In this document: positions 40,770-48,653 of the stretch, piece by piece | How the letters are laid out: every line of letters begins with the position of its first letter | Numbering within the stretch: the stretch's first letter is position 1 | Source: an uncultured Acidobacteriaceae bacterium | GTDB taxonomy: Bacteria > Acidobacteriota > Terriglobia > Terriglobales > Acidobacteriaceae | Assembly: GCA_903911925.1 (NCBI GenBank) | Contig: CAIWFH010000200.1 | Coordinates: forward strand, 1 to 64,000 | Length of the DNA stretch: 64,000 nt | Reading direction: 5' to 3' | Position numbers and translations under genes: made by a program | The notes under the pieces: model-generated | Databases searched by the model: none | Told to the model about the DNA's origin: nothing | What the model saw: only the letters and a program-made list of their open reading frames with translations

Positions 40770-42359
40770 ATGGCAACCACACTGCTGTCTACTGCAATCA
40801 AGCCGCGCTCGCCCCAGGGCGAGTATGCGAACGAGCCCTTTACCGATTTCTCCCACCCCGAAAACGCCCGCAAGATGCAGGAAGCACTACATTTGGTGGC
40901 AAGCCAACTGGGCCGCGACTACGACCTGGTGATCGGCGGCGAGCTCCTTAAAACCGCGGACAAGATCCGCTCTGTCAATCCCGCGCGCCCGGCACAGGTT
41001 GTCGGCATCCACCAGAAAGCCGGGGCCGAACACGTTGAACCGGCCCTGCAGGCGGCGCTCCGCGCTTTTGAGTCGTGGAGCCGAACGCCTGTAGATACGC
41101 GTGTTTCACTGCTGCTGGGCGCGGCCGACATCATTCGCAAGCGCCATTTCGAGTTCTGCGCGTGGCTCACCTATGAAGTAGGCAAGAACTGGGCCGAGGC
41201 CGACGCCGATGTGGGCGAAACCATTGATTTTCTTGAGTTTTACGCACGTGAAGCGCTTCGGCTGGCCGGGGCCAAGACGCCCATCCAGTACCCGGGCGAG
41301 CGAAATGAATTGCATTACATCCCGCTCGGCGTGGGCGCGGTGATTCCGCCGTGGAACTTCCCGTTCGCCATCATGGCGGGCATGACGGCTGCCTCCATTG
41401 TCACCGGCAACACGGTGATTCTGAAGCCCTCAAGCGATGCGCCGACCATTGCCGCGAAGTTTATTGAAGTGCTTGAAGAGGCGGGAATGCCGGCTGGCGT
41501 GGTCAACTTCTGTCCTGGCTCCGGCGCCACTTTTGGCAATGCGATTGTCGAGCACCCCAAAACGCGCTTCATCGCATTCACCGGGTCAAAGGCCGTTGGA
41601 CTGGAGATTCACGAGCGCGCCGCCCGCACCAGGGCCGGGCAGATCTGGATCAAGCGGACCATTCTGGAGATGGGCGGCAAGGACTCCATCCTGGTCTGCG
41701 CCGACGCCGATCTGGACAAGGCAGCGGATGGGGTGGTGGCTTCGGCCTTCGGATTCAGCGGGCAAAAATGCTCGGCATGTTCGCGGGCCATCGTCGAGGC
41801 GCCGGTCTACGACGCGATCGTCGATCGTATTCGCGAGCGCGTTGCCAAGCTCACGGTGGGCGATCCCGCGGCCAACCACTATCTTGGACCGGTGGTAAAC
41901 GGGGCGGCTCTCAAGTCGATGCTGAGCTATGTTGAAACCGGCAAGAAAGAAGGCAAGCTCATCTCCGGCGGCCAAGCGCCTGCAATCGATGGAGGCTTCT
42001 TCCTGGAGCCCACCGTCTTTGCCGACATCGCGCCGGATGCGGTGCTGTCGCAGGAAGAGATCTTTGGGCCGGTGCTTGCGGTCATCAAGGTGGCCAACTT
42101 CGAAGAAGGCCTTGCCGTCGCTAACAACACTGAATACGGGCTGACGGGTTCCATCTACTCCAGCGACCGCAAAAAACTCGATCGCGCGCGCCACGAGTTC
42201 CACGTAGGCAATCTCTACTTCAACCGCAAGTGCACCGGCGCTATGGTAGGCGCGCATCCGTTTGGCGGCTTCAACATGAGCGGGACGGACTCGAAGGCCG
42301 GTGGGGCCGATTACCTGCTGCTCTTCACCCAGGCCAAGAGCGTGGCAGAGAAGCTTTAG
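40770..42359 (+). CDS. pruA: L-glutamate gamma-semialdehyde (P5C) dehydrogenase
   Basis: Oxidises P5C/glutamate semialdehyde to glutamate in proline and arginine breakdown. A 529-residue aldehyde dehydrogenase of the RocA/PruA type. VGAVIPPWNFPFAIMAGMTA, VILKPSSDAPTIAA (NAD-binding Lys) and FIAFTGSKAVG (Rossmann) are visible; TILEMGGKDSILVCADADLD carries the catalytic Glu and GFSGQKCSACSRAIVEAPVY the catalytic Cys of the GQKCSA motif typical for P5C dehydrogenases. EEIFGPVLAVIKV and GGFNMSGTDSKAGG complete the C-terminal half. No proline dehydrogenase (PutA-N) domain is fused and none is adjacent. The transcript seems near-leaderless. A GGGGCACC hairpin follows the stop. Confidence 0.92.
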   Translation: MATTLLSTAIKPRSPQGEYANEPFTDFSHPENARKMQEALHLVASQLGRDYDLVIGGELLKTADKIRSVNPARPAQVVGIHQKAGAEHVEPALQAALRAFESWSRTPVDTRVSLLLGAADIIRKRHFEFCAWLTYEVGKNWAEADADVGETIDFLEFYAREALRLAGAKTPIQYPGERNELHYIPLGVGAVIPPWNFPFAIMAGMTAASIVTGNTVILKPSSDAPTIAAKFIEVLEEAGMPAGVVNFCPGSGATFGNAIVEHPKTRFIAFTGSKAVGLEIHERAARTRAGQIWIKRTILEMGGKDSILVCADADLDKAADGVVASAFGFSGQKCSACSRAIVEAPVYDAIVDRIRERVAKLTVGDPAANHYLGPVVNGAALKSMLSYVETGKKEGKLISGGQAPAIDGGFFLEPTVFADIAPDAVLSQEEIFGPVLAVIKVANFEEGLAVANNTEYGLTGSIYSSDRKKLDRARHEFHVGNLYFNRKCTGAMVGAHPFGGFNMSGTDSKAGGADYLLLFTQAKSVAEKL

Positions 42360-42381
42360 GTTAGTAGAAGAATCGCGGTAT

Positions 42382-42413
42382 CCCAGGTCTCAAAGGCGAG
42401 ACCTGGGGCACCC
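42382..42413. repeat. GGGGCACC-flanked hairpin (copy f)
   Basis: Perfect 10-bp stem CCCAGGTCTC / GAGACCTGGG with loop AAAGGC, followed by GGCACCC. Nearly identical to copy a at 2771 although 40 kb away; only the loop differs. It lies 22 bases after the pruA stop. Confidence 0.7.
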
Positions 42414-42527
42414 GGCATTTCCTTGAACCCGCCCACCCACATTTGTGAGGGAATCTGGGGGTGGGGCCACCTGCCGACCTCCCGCTACCGAGAAAGCGTT
42501 CGACCGTCTAACAAAATAATTCATCTG

Positions 42528-42620
42528 GAAAGGAGTTTATTCCAGAAACTCCTTAACTTTTTCAGGGCAAGTTTGCATAATCATTTCTGCAACTCCTTTT
42601 AGTGGTTGCCAAAAGGAGTT
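42528..42620 (+). promoter_or_regulatory. Tandem hairpins masking the ribosome binding site of the DUF1413-like gene
   Basis: Four complementary blocks: AAGGAGTTT (42530-42538), AAACTCCTT (42546-42554), AACTCCTTTT (42591-42600) and AAAAGGAGTT (42611-42620). Blocks 1-2 form a perfect 9-bp hairpin and blocks 3-4 a perfect 10-bp hairpin. Block 4 contains the AAGGAG ribosome binding site that serves the ATG at 42625, so hairpin 3-4 would hide it. Block 1 can also pair with block 3, freeing block 4, so two exclusive structures are possible. Confidence 0.6.
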
Positions 42621-42624
42621 GTTC

Positions 42625-43005
42625 ATGAAAATGATTGTCGATATCGATGACTCAATATTGCTGCGTGCCCTGACGCAGAGTGAGAACCAAAAAAGAAGCC
42701 TTGCAACCTTCATCGCCCAAGCGCTCGAAGCCGCGCTGGGATGCCCCAACCCCGTTTCCCCGCGACCGCCCGCGAAAGTCGAGGATCTGATTGCGGAAAC
42801 GCTCGTTCGCGTCAACGCCATCGCCGCAGGAAAGGAATTGTTTTTACCGGACGTTTTGACTGATACGGCTTGGCAAACCCTCACCAGCGGCGAGCGCAAG
42901 GGGTTTGGAAAGATGTTCCGCAAGGTTGTGGAGCGCGATGCCCAGCCGATTGCAAAGCAGGTGCGCCGCGCAAGCAACAACTTGGCTGTCTACTTGAAGG
43001 TCTGA
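42625..43005 (+). CDS. Small DUF1413-like protein (126 aa)
   Basis: A soluble 126-residue protein. The N-terminal half (MIVDIDDSILLRALTQSENQ, then SLATFIAQALEAALG) looks like a short beta strand and two helices, similar to ribbon-helix-helix or antitoxin-type N-termini. The C-terminal half (LFLPDVLTDTAWQTLTSGER, then GFGKMFRKVVERDAQPI) resembles DUF1413. The ATG at 42625 was chosen because AAGGAG lies 6-11 bases upstream within the 3' arm of a perfect hairpin. The gene stands alone, is followed by a strong hairpin with a T-rich tail, and no toxin partner was found. DUF1413 has no known function. Confidence 0.6.
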   Translation: MKMIVDIDDSILLRALTQSENQKRSLATFIAQALEAALGCPNPVSPRPPAKVEDLIAETLVRVNAIAAGKELFLPDVLTDTAWQTLTSGERKGFGKMFRKVVERDAQPIAKQVRRASNNLAVYLKV

Positions 43006-43040
43006 CCTCTAAGCAAAGAGAACGGGCGGATGAAGGTCTT

Positions 43041-43090
43041 TGGCCCATCCTTCGAGTGAAAAACGCTCGAAGGATGGGCCACCTTTTATT
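43041..43090 (+). terminator. Strong hairpin, GGGGCACC family copy g, likely terminator of the DUF1413-like gene
   Basis: A 16-bp perfect stem TGGCCCATCCTTCGAG / CTCGAAGGATGGGCCA (43041-43056 and 43066-43081) with a 9-nt loop, then CCTTTTATT. It begins 36 bases after the stop at 43005. The flank reads GGATGGGCCACC, a variant of the family GGATGGGGCACC. Confidence 0.65.
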
Positions 43091-43315
43091 GTGCAGAACT
43101 CAAAGTTGGGGCATCTGGCTGTCTCAAGACTCAACCTTCTTGTGCCAAGTTTTGGCGATTCCTTCGCGTCCCAAGAACCGCGGACAAGTGGTCTGAGCCT
43201 GCGTAGCCCGCATCCTGCCCGCCATCAGCTGACGTATCGTCGGCTATTCGGAACTGACGGGCGGGTTGACAGGTTCACGCCGCCCCTACGGGGCTGAGGT
43301 CATATTTTGGAGTTA

Positions 43316-43365
43316 ACCCAGGACTGCGTTCGCATTCGCGAACTTGTCCTGGGCTAATTTCCCAT
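43316..43365. repeat. Dispersed repeat, CCCAGG-CTGCG hairpin type (copy 2)
   Basis: CCCAGGAC (43317-43324) / GTCCTGGG (43346-43353) with an inner TTCGC/GCGAA palindrome, followed by CTAATTTCCC. It is the longer-looped counterpart of the copy at 2629-2667. Confidence 0.55.
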
Positions 43366-43641
43366 GGCCCCTGCGGGGCCGGAAGTGCCGCCGTCGTTGC
43401 TTTCAAGCCTGTTGTTGCTTCTACAGGTTGGCAGGTTTGGATCGCGGGTGCATTGCCGCCGACTCCGTCGAGACTCGGCTGCTCGCACCGATTTTCATCC
43501 ATATAGATGGGCCGAAGGCCCACGCAAAACTCTGAAGTTACCGCCGCGCAACCCGCAACCCGCGCGGTCCGATTCTCCATCCTTCAAATTGCACCCTCTC
43601 CCCGCTTCGTGCCATCCAACCGAGTGGAGGGAGGAGGTCAC

Positions 43642-44634
43642 ATGCCTAAGATTGTTCGCTTTTATCAGCTTGGCGGGCCTGAAAATTTGAAACTGGAAGA
43701 GGTTCCCGACCAGCAGCCCGGCAAGGGCGAGGTGCGGTTGCGCGTACAGGCCGCCGGACTCAACCGTGCCGAATCAATGTTTTACCGCGGCCGGTATCTT
43801 GAGAATCCCAAGCTGCCGTCGCGCCTGGGCTACGAAGCGGCGGGCGTGGTGGACGCAGTGGGCGAGGGCGTGGACAAGGCCTGGATCGGCAAGCGGGCGT
43901 CGACGATTCCGGCGTTTTCGATGAACATGTATGGCACTCTCGGCGAGCAGGCGGTGGTGCCGGAGTACGCATTGGGCGAGTATCCGGCCAGCTTGACTCC
44001 CACGCAGGCCTCGGCAATCTGGATGCAGTACCTGACGGCCTACGGCGCGCTGGTGCACTACGGCGGCGTGAAGACCGGGGATTTCGTTTCAATTCCCGCG
44101 GCTTCGTCGAGCGTGGGACTGGCCGCAATCCAGATTGTGCGGGACGCGGGCGCAACGGCCATCGCGGTCACCAGAACATCAGCCAAGCGCGCGGAGCTAA
44201 TGGCTCTGGGCGCGCACCACGTGATCGCCAGCGAAGAAGAAGACTACGCGGCTTGCATGAAGGAGATAACCGGCGGCAAGGGCGCGCGCCTGACCTTCGA
44301 TCCGGTGGCCGGGCCGTTTCTGCAAAAGCTGGCGGCGGGCGCGGCCCAGGGCGGGACGATCTTCGAATACGGCGCGCTGGCCGCAGAGCCTACTCCGTTT
44401 CCGCTCTTTGAAGCGCTGTCGCTCGGCTTGAATATCCGAGGCTATGTGCTGATGGAGATTACCAGGGACCCAGCGCTCATGAAGGCGGCTACAAAGTATG
44501 TCTTTGACCGGCTGGCCAATGGGCGCTTTGTGCCGAAGATCGCAAAGACTTTCAATTTTGCGCAGACGGTGGAGGCCTACCAGTACCTGGAATCGAATCA
44601 GCAGGTGGGCAAGGTTGTGATTACGGTGGCGTAG
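43642..44634 (+). CDS. Zinc-independent quinone-oxidoreductase-like MDR protein
   Basis: A 330-residue medium-chain dehydrogenase/reductase without zinc ligands, of the quinone oxidoreductase (QOR) or enoyl-reductase type. The N-terminal GroES-like domain reads GGPENLKLEEVPDQQPGKGE, VQAAGLNRAESMFYRGRY and RLGYEAAGVVDAVGEGVDKA. The NADPH domain has VSIPAASSSVGLAAIQIVRD, replacing the usual AxxGGVG by ASSSVG, and LTFDPVAGPFLQKLAAG. It reduces alkenals or quinones with NADPH by family analogy. The ATG at 43642 has GGGAGGAGGT just upstream; the open frame extends to 43507 but that part is inside the repeat-rich spacer. It stands alone. Confidence 0.86.
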   Translation: MPKIVRFYQLGGPENLKLEEVPDQQPGKGEVRLRVQAAGLNRAESMFYRGRYLENPKLPSRLGYEAAGVVDAVGEGVDKAWIGKRASTIPAFSMNMYGTLGEQAVVPEYALGEYPASLTPTQASAIWMQYLTAYGALVHYGGVKTGDFVSIPAASSSVGLAAIQIVRDAGATAIAVTRTSAKRAELMALGAHHVIASEEEDYAACMKEITGGKGARLTFDPVAGPFLQKLAAGAAQGGTIFEYGALAAEPTPFPLFEALSLGLNIRGYVLMEITRDPALMKAATKYVFDRLANGRFVPKIAKTFNFAQTVEAYQYLESNQQVGKVVITVA

Positions 44635-44793
44635 GAGCTTTGATCAGAGCTTAATTTCTGCCAGAGCTTAATCTCTGCCGAGTCGTCGAGGGCCGGGAGG
44701 CCTTCGAAACAGCCGACCGGGAGGTTGGCGCTACACCTCTCGGTGGCGCTACATGGTTCGGCGGCGCTACAGTTTGCAACTAAGGAATGTGGG

Positions 44794-45477
44794 CTACGCC
44801 ACGGCTGAGGGCGGTGCTGCTTGTTCTTCGGCTTCTAGCTTGCTGCCCACGTCTGCGGCGGCTTGCGCCAGCACGCGGTGGTGGATAGTGAAGAGGGCCA
44901 GTTCAAGGCGGTCGCTGACGCCGGTCTTGTCGTAAATGGAGCGCAGGTAGTTTTTGATCACCTGCTCGGTGGTCTTGAGGCGGATGGCGATTTCGCGGTT
45001 TTTGCAGCCCTGCACGATGAGGGCGACGATGCGCATCTCTTTGGGCGTGAGCCGGTCGCGAACCCGCGTTCCCACCATGTCTTCATCCGGCGAATCGAGC
45101 TGTATCAATTGCGGCGGAGTCCACGTATCGCCCGCGGCCACGCGGCGCACGCACTCGGTTAGCGCCGACCCGGAGACGTTGCGAAAGACGACTCCGCGAA
45201 ATCCCTGTTGCAAATAAGTGCCGGCCGCGTCGTTGTTTTCGGCAATCACGATTCCGCTGCTGCCCATGCCCTCAAGCAGGCTGTGCAGCCGGGCAAGGTC
45301 AGGGCGCATTGAGGCCGCAAACAAAACAATCGATCCGGGGAAAGTGGTAACCGCATGGTACATGCGGTCAAGGTCGGAGCATTGTGCGATGATGCGCAGG
45401 TCCTCGTCCATCGCCAGTACTTTGGCGGTACCGGCCCGAAAAATTGCTTGCGAATCAGCCAGGATGATCTTGTTCAT
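44794..45477 (-). CDS. LuxR/NarL-type regulator with a pseudo-receiver domain
   Basis: A 227-residue two-domain transcription regulator. The N-terminal domain has the receiver layout (MNKIILADSQAIFRAGTAKV), but the phosphoacceptor position reads GSIVLFAASMRP, where active receivers have an Asp before the xMP; the second acidic residue of the DD pair is Ser, the Thr position is Ala (VIAENNDA) and the conserved Lys reads Arg (GVVFRN). The C-terminal helix-turn-helix (RLTPKEMRIVALIVQGCKNR, then TTEQVIKNYLRSIYDKTGVS) is intact. It therefore most likely works without phosphorylation, or senses a ligand. I chose the ATG at 45477. It is divergent from the PAS-GGDEF/motA/motB operon, which is its most plausible target. 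Confidence 0.85.
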   Translation of the reverse strand: MNKIILADSQAIFRAGTAKVLAMDEDLRIIAQCSDLDRMYHAVTTFPGSIVLFAASMRPDLARLHSLLEGMGSSGIVIAENNDAAGTYLQQGFRGVVFRNVSGSALTECVRRVAAGDTWTPPQLIQLDSPDEDMVGTRVRDRLTPKEMRIVALIVQGCKNREIAIRLKTTEQVIKNYLRSIYDKTGVSDRLELALFTIHHRVLAQAAADVGSKLEAEEQAAPPSAVA

Positions 45478-45916
45478 AATGTGCGTCTCATCTGCTGCGT
45501 AAATCGAAAGAACCAAGCTGAAGCCGTCTCGCGCGCAATGTGGCGCCAGAACGGAAACAGTAAATCAAGATCGGGCAACTGTCTGTGCCTCTTTGAGCAC
45601 TATCGGCAGAGCAACCTGAAAGGGTTGAACTGTCCGTTTCTGCGACAGTGAGAATCGCCCTGTGATCCTTGCTGAACTTGTCTCAAAACAGGAATGTCCC
45701 CGAACGAAGGGGACTTCCGCTATTGAAAGATTACAGCCTGCCAGCCCCGGGGTCACGTGATTTCGAATACAGCGCTTGACAGCGCCGTTGAGGAGACATG
45801 CAGCCGCGACCACGCGCGCCGGTGGCGGGGCGGCGGCGAAACTCCGCTGCGGCCAAGCGCCTTAGAACGGTTAAGTTGGACAGCATTGCGCCGATGAAGT
45901 GGATGAAGGGGACGGA
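45478..45916. other. Intergenic region between the regulator and the mot operon
   Basis: 439 bases between divergent genes. It must hold both promoters. The most distinct structure is an imperfect palindrome at 45691-45718: GGAA and GTCCCC on one side, GGGGAC and TTCC on the other, with one bulged T and a 7-nt loop. A second short inverted repeat (CTGTC/GACAG) lies about 45628-45648. No gene was recognised. Confidence 0.55.
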
Positions 45917-46807
45917 ATGACAGACCGCACCGAACTGGTTGAAGCCGCCCTGGATTGCCTTCCAAACGGCATTGCGCTGCTGGACACAGAGTTCCGAATC
46001 GTCTTCTGGAACCATGCGGCGGAGGCAATTACCGGGTACCCGAGCGTGGACCTGCTGGCGCGGCCGGCTCCGGAAGCACTGGAGCCGTTGCTGCGATGCG
46101 CGTCAGGTCCAGGACCGCAAGAAGATTCCCAACCCGAAGCGGGCCATGGGGCCCTGGCAGTTGCGCGGCACAGGCTGGGACAACCGATACACGCGATTGC
46201 GCGAGCGCTGGTGCTGCGCGACGGCCTGGGCAAACGCATGGGCGCCGCGGTGGTCTTTCATCCAGCGGAGAGCCTGGACGCTCTGCCTCGCGGGGAGTGC
46301 GGTGAAGACGCGGGCGTAGAAAAAAGCCAGGCGGATTTAGAAGAGCGGATTGAGGAAGTCTTTGAAGACTTCACCCGCGCCGGCGTTCCCCTGGGCGTGC
46401 TTTGGGTCACGGTAGACCAAGCGCACGAACTGCGCAAGACACACGGCGGCGGTGCCTGCGAAGCGATGCTTGAAAAGATAGAGGCTACGCTCATCAATGG
46501 CTTGCGGCCGACGGAAGAACTGGGGCGCTGGGGCGAAGATGAATTCCTGGTATTGAGCCACGAGCGCACGCCGGAGATGCTTGCGGCCCACGCGCAAAGG
46601 CTGGCAGGGGTGGCGAGGACGGCAGATTTTCGCTGGTGGGGCGATCGCATATCGCTGACCGTGAGCATTGGCGCGGCCCAGGCCGACCCATCGGAAACGC
46701 CGGCACAATTGCTCGAGCGCACGCAGGCCGCCATGGTCTCGAGCATTCATGAAGGCGGCAATCACATCACATTAGCGCCGGAGGGACAGCCATGTTTGCC
46801 ATCATAG
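45917..46807 (+). CDS. PAS-GGDEF protein with altered GEDEF motif
   Basis: A 296-residue cytosolic signalling protein. Residues about 1-120 form a PAS domain (LPNGIALLDTEFRIVFWNHA and AITGYPSVDLLARPAPEALE). Residues about 135-290 resemble a GGDEF domain: GVLWVTVDQAHELRKTHGGG, then ELGRWGEDEFLVLSHERTPE, then ISLTVSIGAAQADPSE. The signature reads GEDEF instead of GGDEF; the second Gly normally contacts the substrate, so diguanylate cyclase activity is uncertain and it may be a c-di-GMP or GTP sensor. The ATG at 45917 is preferred (GGGGACGGA upstream); another lies at 45899. It overlaps motA by 16 bases, so stator expression and this signal are coupled. Confidence 0.75.
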   Translation: MTDRTELVEAALDCLPNGIALLDTEFRIVFWNHAAEAITGYPSVDLLARPAPEALEPLLRCASGPGPQEDSQPEAGHGALAVARHRLGQPIHAIARALVLRDGLGKRMGAAVVFHPAESLDALPRGECGEDAGVEKSQADLEERIEEVFEDFTRAGVPLGVLWVTVDQAHELRKTHGGGACEAMLEKIEATLINGLRPTEELGRWGEDEFLVLSHERTPEMLAAHAQRLAGVARTADFRWWGDRISLTVSIGAAQADPSETPAQLLERTQAAMVSSIHEGGNHITLAPEGQPCLPS

Positions 46808-47670
46808 GTATCGTTGTTGTGTTTGTGTCGGTTATCGGCGGCTTCCTCATGGAGAAGGGTCACCTCGAGGTGCTGGTGCAGCCGGCCGAGTTGCTCATCA
46901 TTGCCGGCGCGGCCACGGGAACGCTGCTGGTGGCAAACCCGATTCACATTCTGAAAGGAATCGCGGCCGGGTTGAAAGCCATTCTGGGCGGGTCGCAATT
47001 TGGGAAGGAGCGCTACCTTGAAACGCTGAAGATGATGTACCAGTTTCTGAACAAGGTGCGCAAAGAAGGCCTGCTGAGCGTGGAGATGGATGTCGAGAAG
47101 CCGAAGGAAAGTTCCATCTTCAAAAACTATCCCATGTTCCTGAACGACCATCACGCCAGGGATTTTGTGTGCGACACGCTGCGCATGGCCATTACCGGCG
47201 GAGTAGAGCCGTTTGACATGGACCAGATGATGGAGCTGGACATGGAGGTGCACCATCACGCGGCAACGCAGCCGGTGAATGCGCTGAACACCATGGCGGA
47301 TGCGCTGCCGGGATTGGGCATTGTGGCCGCGGTGCTGGGTGTGGTGATTACCATGGGCGCGCTGGGCGGCCCGCCCGAAGAGATTGGCCACAAGGTGGCG
47401 GCGGCGCTGGTCGGGACTTTTCTCGGCATTCTGCTTTGCTACGGAGTGGCCGGGCCGCTGAGCCAGAACATGAGCAAGACGGCCGACGAGCACAATGGCT
47501 ACCTGCATGTTTTGCGCGTACTGATGCTCTCGTTTCTTAAAGGCTCGGCGCCGATGATCGCCATCGAGATGGGCCGCCGCGCGATTCCCGCGCATGTGCG
47601 GCCGAGCTTCGACGAGATGGAGAAGCGCTGCAAAAATCAAGGCGGCGCGGCAGAAGCAATTGCGGCTTAG
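46792..47670 (+). CDS. motA: Flagellar motor stator protein MotA
   Basis: Proton-conducting subunit of the flagellar stator, inner membrane. 292 residues, normal for the longer MotA type. N-terminal spans 1-2: IIGIVVVFVSVIGGFLMEKG and AELLIIAGAATGTLLVANP. A cytosolic loop with KERYLETLKMMYQFLNKVRK carries the charged residues that touch FliG. Spans 3-4: LPGLGIVAAVLGVVITMGAL (the Pro before GxG is the conserved proton-path Pro) and AAALVGTFLGILLCYGVAGP. The ATG lies inside the end of the PAS-GGDEF gene; motB follows 33 bases downstream. No flagellar structural genes are in the window, so the rest of the motor is elsewhere or the stator serves another rotary device. Confidence 0.95.
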   Translation: MFAIIGIVVVFVSVIGGFLMEKGHLEVLVQPAELLIIAGAATGTLLVANPIHILKGIAAGLKAILGGSQFGKERYLETLKMMYQFLNKVRKEGLLSVEMDVEKPKESSIFKNYPMFLNDHHARDFVCDTLRMAITGGVEPFDMDQMMELDMEVHHHAATQPVNALNTMADALPGLGIVAAVLGVVITMGALGGPPEEIGHKVAAALVGTFLGILLCYGVAGPLSQNMSKTADEHNGYLHVLRVLMLSFLKGSAPMIAIEMGRRAIPAHVRPSFDEMEKRCKNQGGAAEAIAA

Positions 47671-47703
47671 GGACTTGAAGGAGCGGTTGAGAAGGAGCGC
47701 ATC

Positions 47704-48609
47704 ATGACAGCGGCCAACAAGGTTCAGCCAATCATCGTCATCAAGAAGAAGGTCGGGCACGGCGGCCACCATGGCGGCGCGTGGAAGGTGGCCTATGCCG
47801 ACTTTGTCACTGCCATGATGGCCCTGTTTATCGTGCTGTGGCTCATGAATTCCAGCGACAAAATCAAGAAAGCCGTGGCCGGCTACTTTAACGACCCCAA
47901 GGGAACCGGCAGTATGCTGGGCACTACGATGAACGGCACCGGCTCAACCGTCCAGCCGGGCAACGTTGACAACCTGCAAAAGCTCAAGGAAAAACTGCAG
48001 CAGGAAATTGTGGAGAGAAAGGAACTGGAGAAACTCTCAAAGCAGATTGAGATCACCATCACGGCCGAGGGGCTGCGCATTGAGTTGCTCGAAGACAAGA
48101 ACGGAACGTTCTACCAAAGCGGCAGCGCAAAGCTGAGCGGCAGCGGGCAGGAGCTGCTGTCGCTGCTGGCAGCGGAACTGCAGACGCTGCCCAACGCACT
48201 GCTGATCGAAGGCCACACCGACGCCACGCCCTATTCGAGAGACGGCAGCTACAGCAACTGGGAGTTGTCGGCCGATCGCGCCAACTCCGCGCGGCGGCTG
48301 CTGCAGCAGTTCGGCGTGCGCTCTGACCAGGTAACCCAGGTGCGCGGCTATGCAGATCAACTCCTGCGCATCAAAGCGAACCCGGCCGACCCATCGAATC
48401 GAAGAATCTCGATCCTGGTGAAGAACGTTGAGGAACCGGCGGCGAGCGCTCAAGCGGCAAAGATGTTTGATGGAGCTACGCCAGCCGTGCCCCCGGCTGC
48501 AGCGTCTGCGGCGCCCGCCCCTCCGCCTCCTGTGCAGGCCAAGCCTTCAACTGCAAAGCCCGGCCTGATGGACAAGATCAAAAGCATGATGCCCGGCGCA
48601 AAGAAGTAA
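47704..48609 (+). CDS. motB: Flagellar motor stator protein MotB (OmpA-like)
   Basis: Partner of MotA that anchors the stator to peptidoglycan. 301 residues. HGGAWKVAYADFVTAMMALF is the N-terminal span with the proton-carrying Asp (ADFVTAMMA), followed by a periplasmic linker (LKEKLQQEIVERKELEKLSK, coiled coil) and an OmpA domain at about residues 115-245, with LIEGHTDATPYS, NWELSADRANSARRLLQQ and VRGYADQLLR binding peptidoglycan. The C-terminus is an unusual Ala/Pro-rich tail (PAVPPAAASAAPAPPPPVQA) followed by a basic end. It lies 33 bases behind motA. A strong hairpin 45 bases downstream separates it from the converging Ig-repeat gene. Confidence 0.94.
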   Translation: MTAANKVQPIIVIKKKVGHGGHHGGAWKVAYADFVTAMMALFIVLWLMNSSDKIKKAVAGYFNDPKGTGSMLGTTMNGTGSTVQPGNVDNLQKLKEKLQQEIVERKELEKLSKQIEITITAEGLRIELLEDKNGTFYQSGSAKLSGSGQELLSLLAAELQTLPNALLIEGHTDATPYSRDGSYSNWELSADRANSARRLLQQFGVRSDQVTQVRGYADQLLRIKANPADPSNRRISILVKNVEEPAASAQAAKMFDGATPAVPPAAASAAPAPPPPVQAKPSTAKPGLMDKIKSMMPGAKK

Positions 48610-48653
48610 GAAGAAGTCGAGACTCGGTCCGTCGATTTGCAGTGCACAAAAAC

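Larger units (their letters stand above)
43006..43641. other. Long palindrome-rich intergenic region without gene
   Basis: 636 bases. It starts with the hairpin at 43041-43081, followed by CCTACGG-centred and GGCCCC/GGGGCC palindromes (about 43281-43294 and 43375-43391), the second CCCAGG-CTGCG repeat (43316-43365) and GGGCCGAAGGCCC (about 43510-43524). Open frames here lack starts with ribosome binding sites and any family resemblance. It probably gathers several dispersed repeat units. Confidence 0.6.

Noticed and set aside
42537..42980. Minus-strand open frame as toxin partner of the DUF1413-like gene
   Set aside because: It overlaps that gene almost completely in antisense, has no ribosome binding site and shows no toxin motif.
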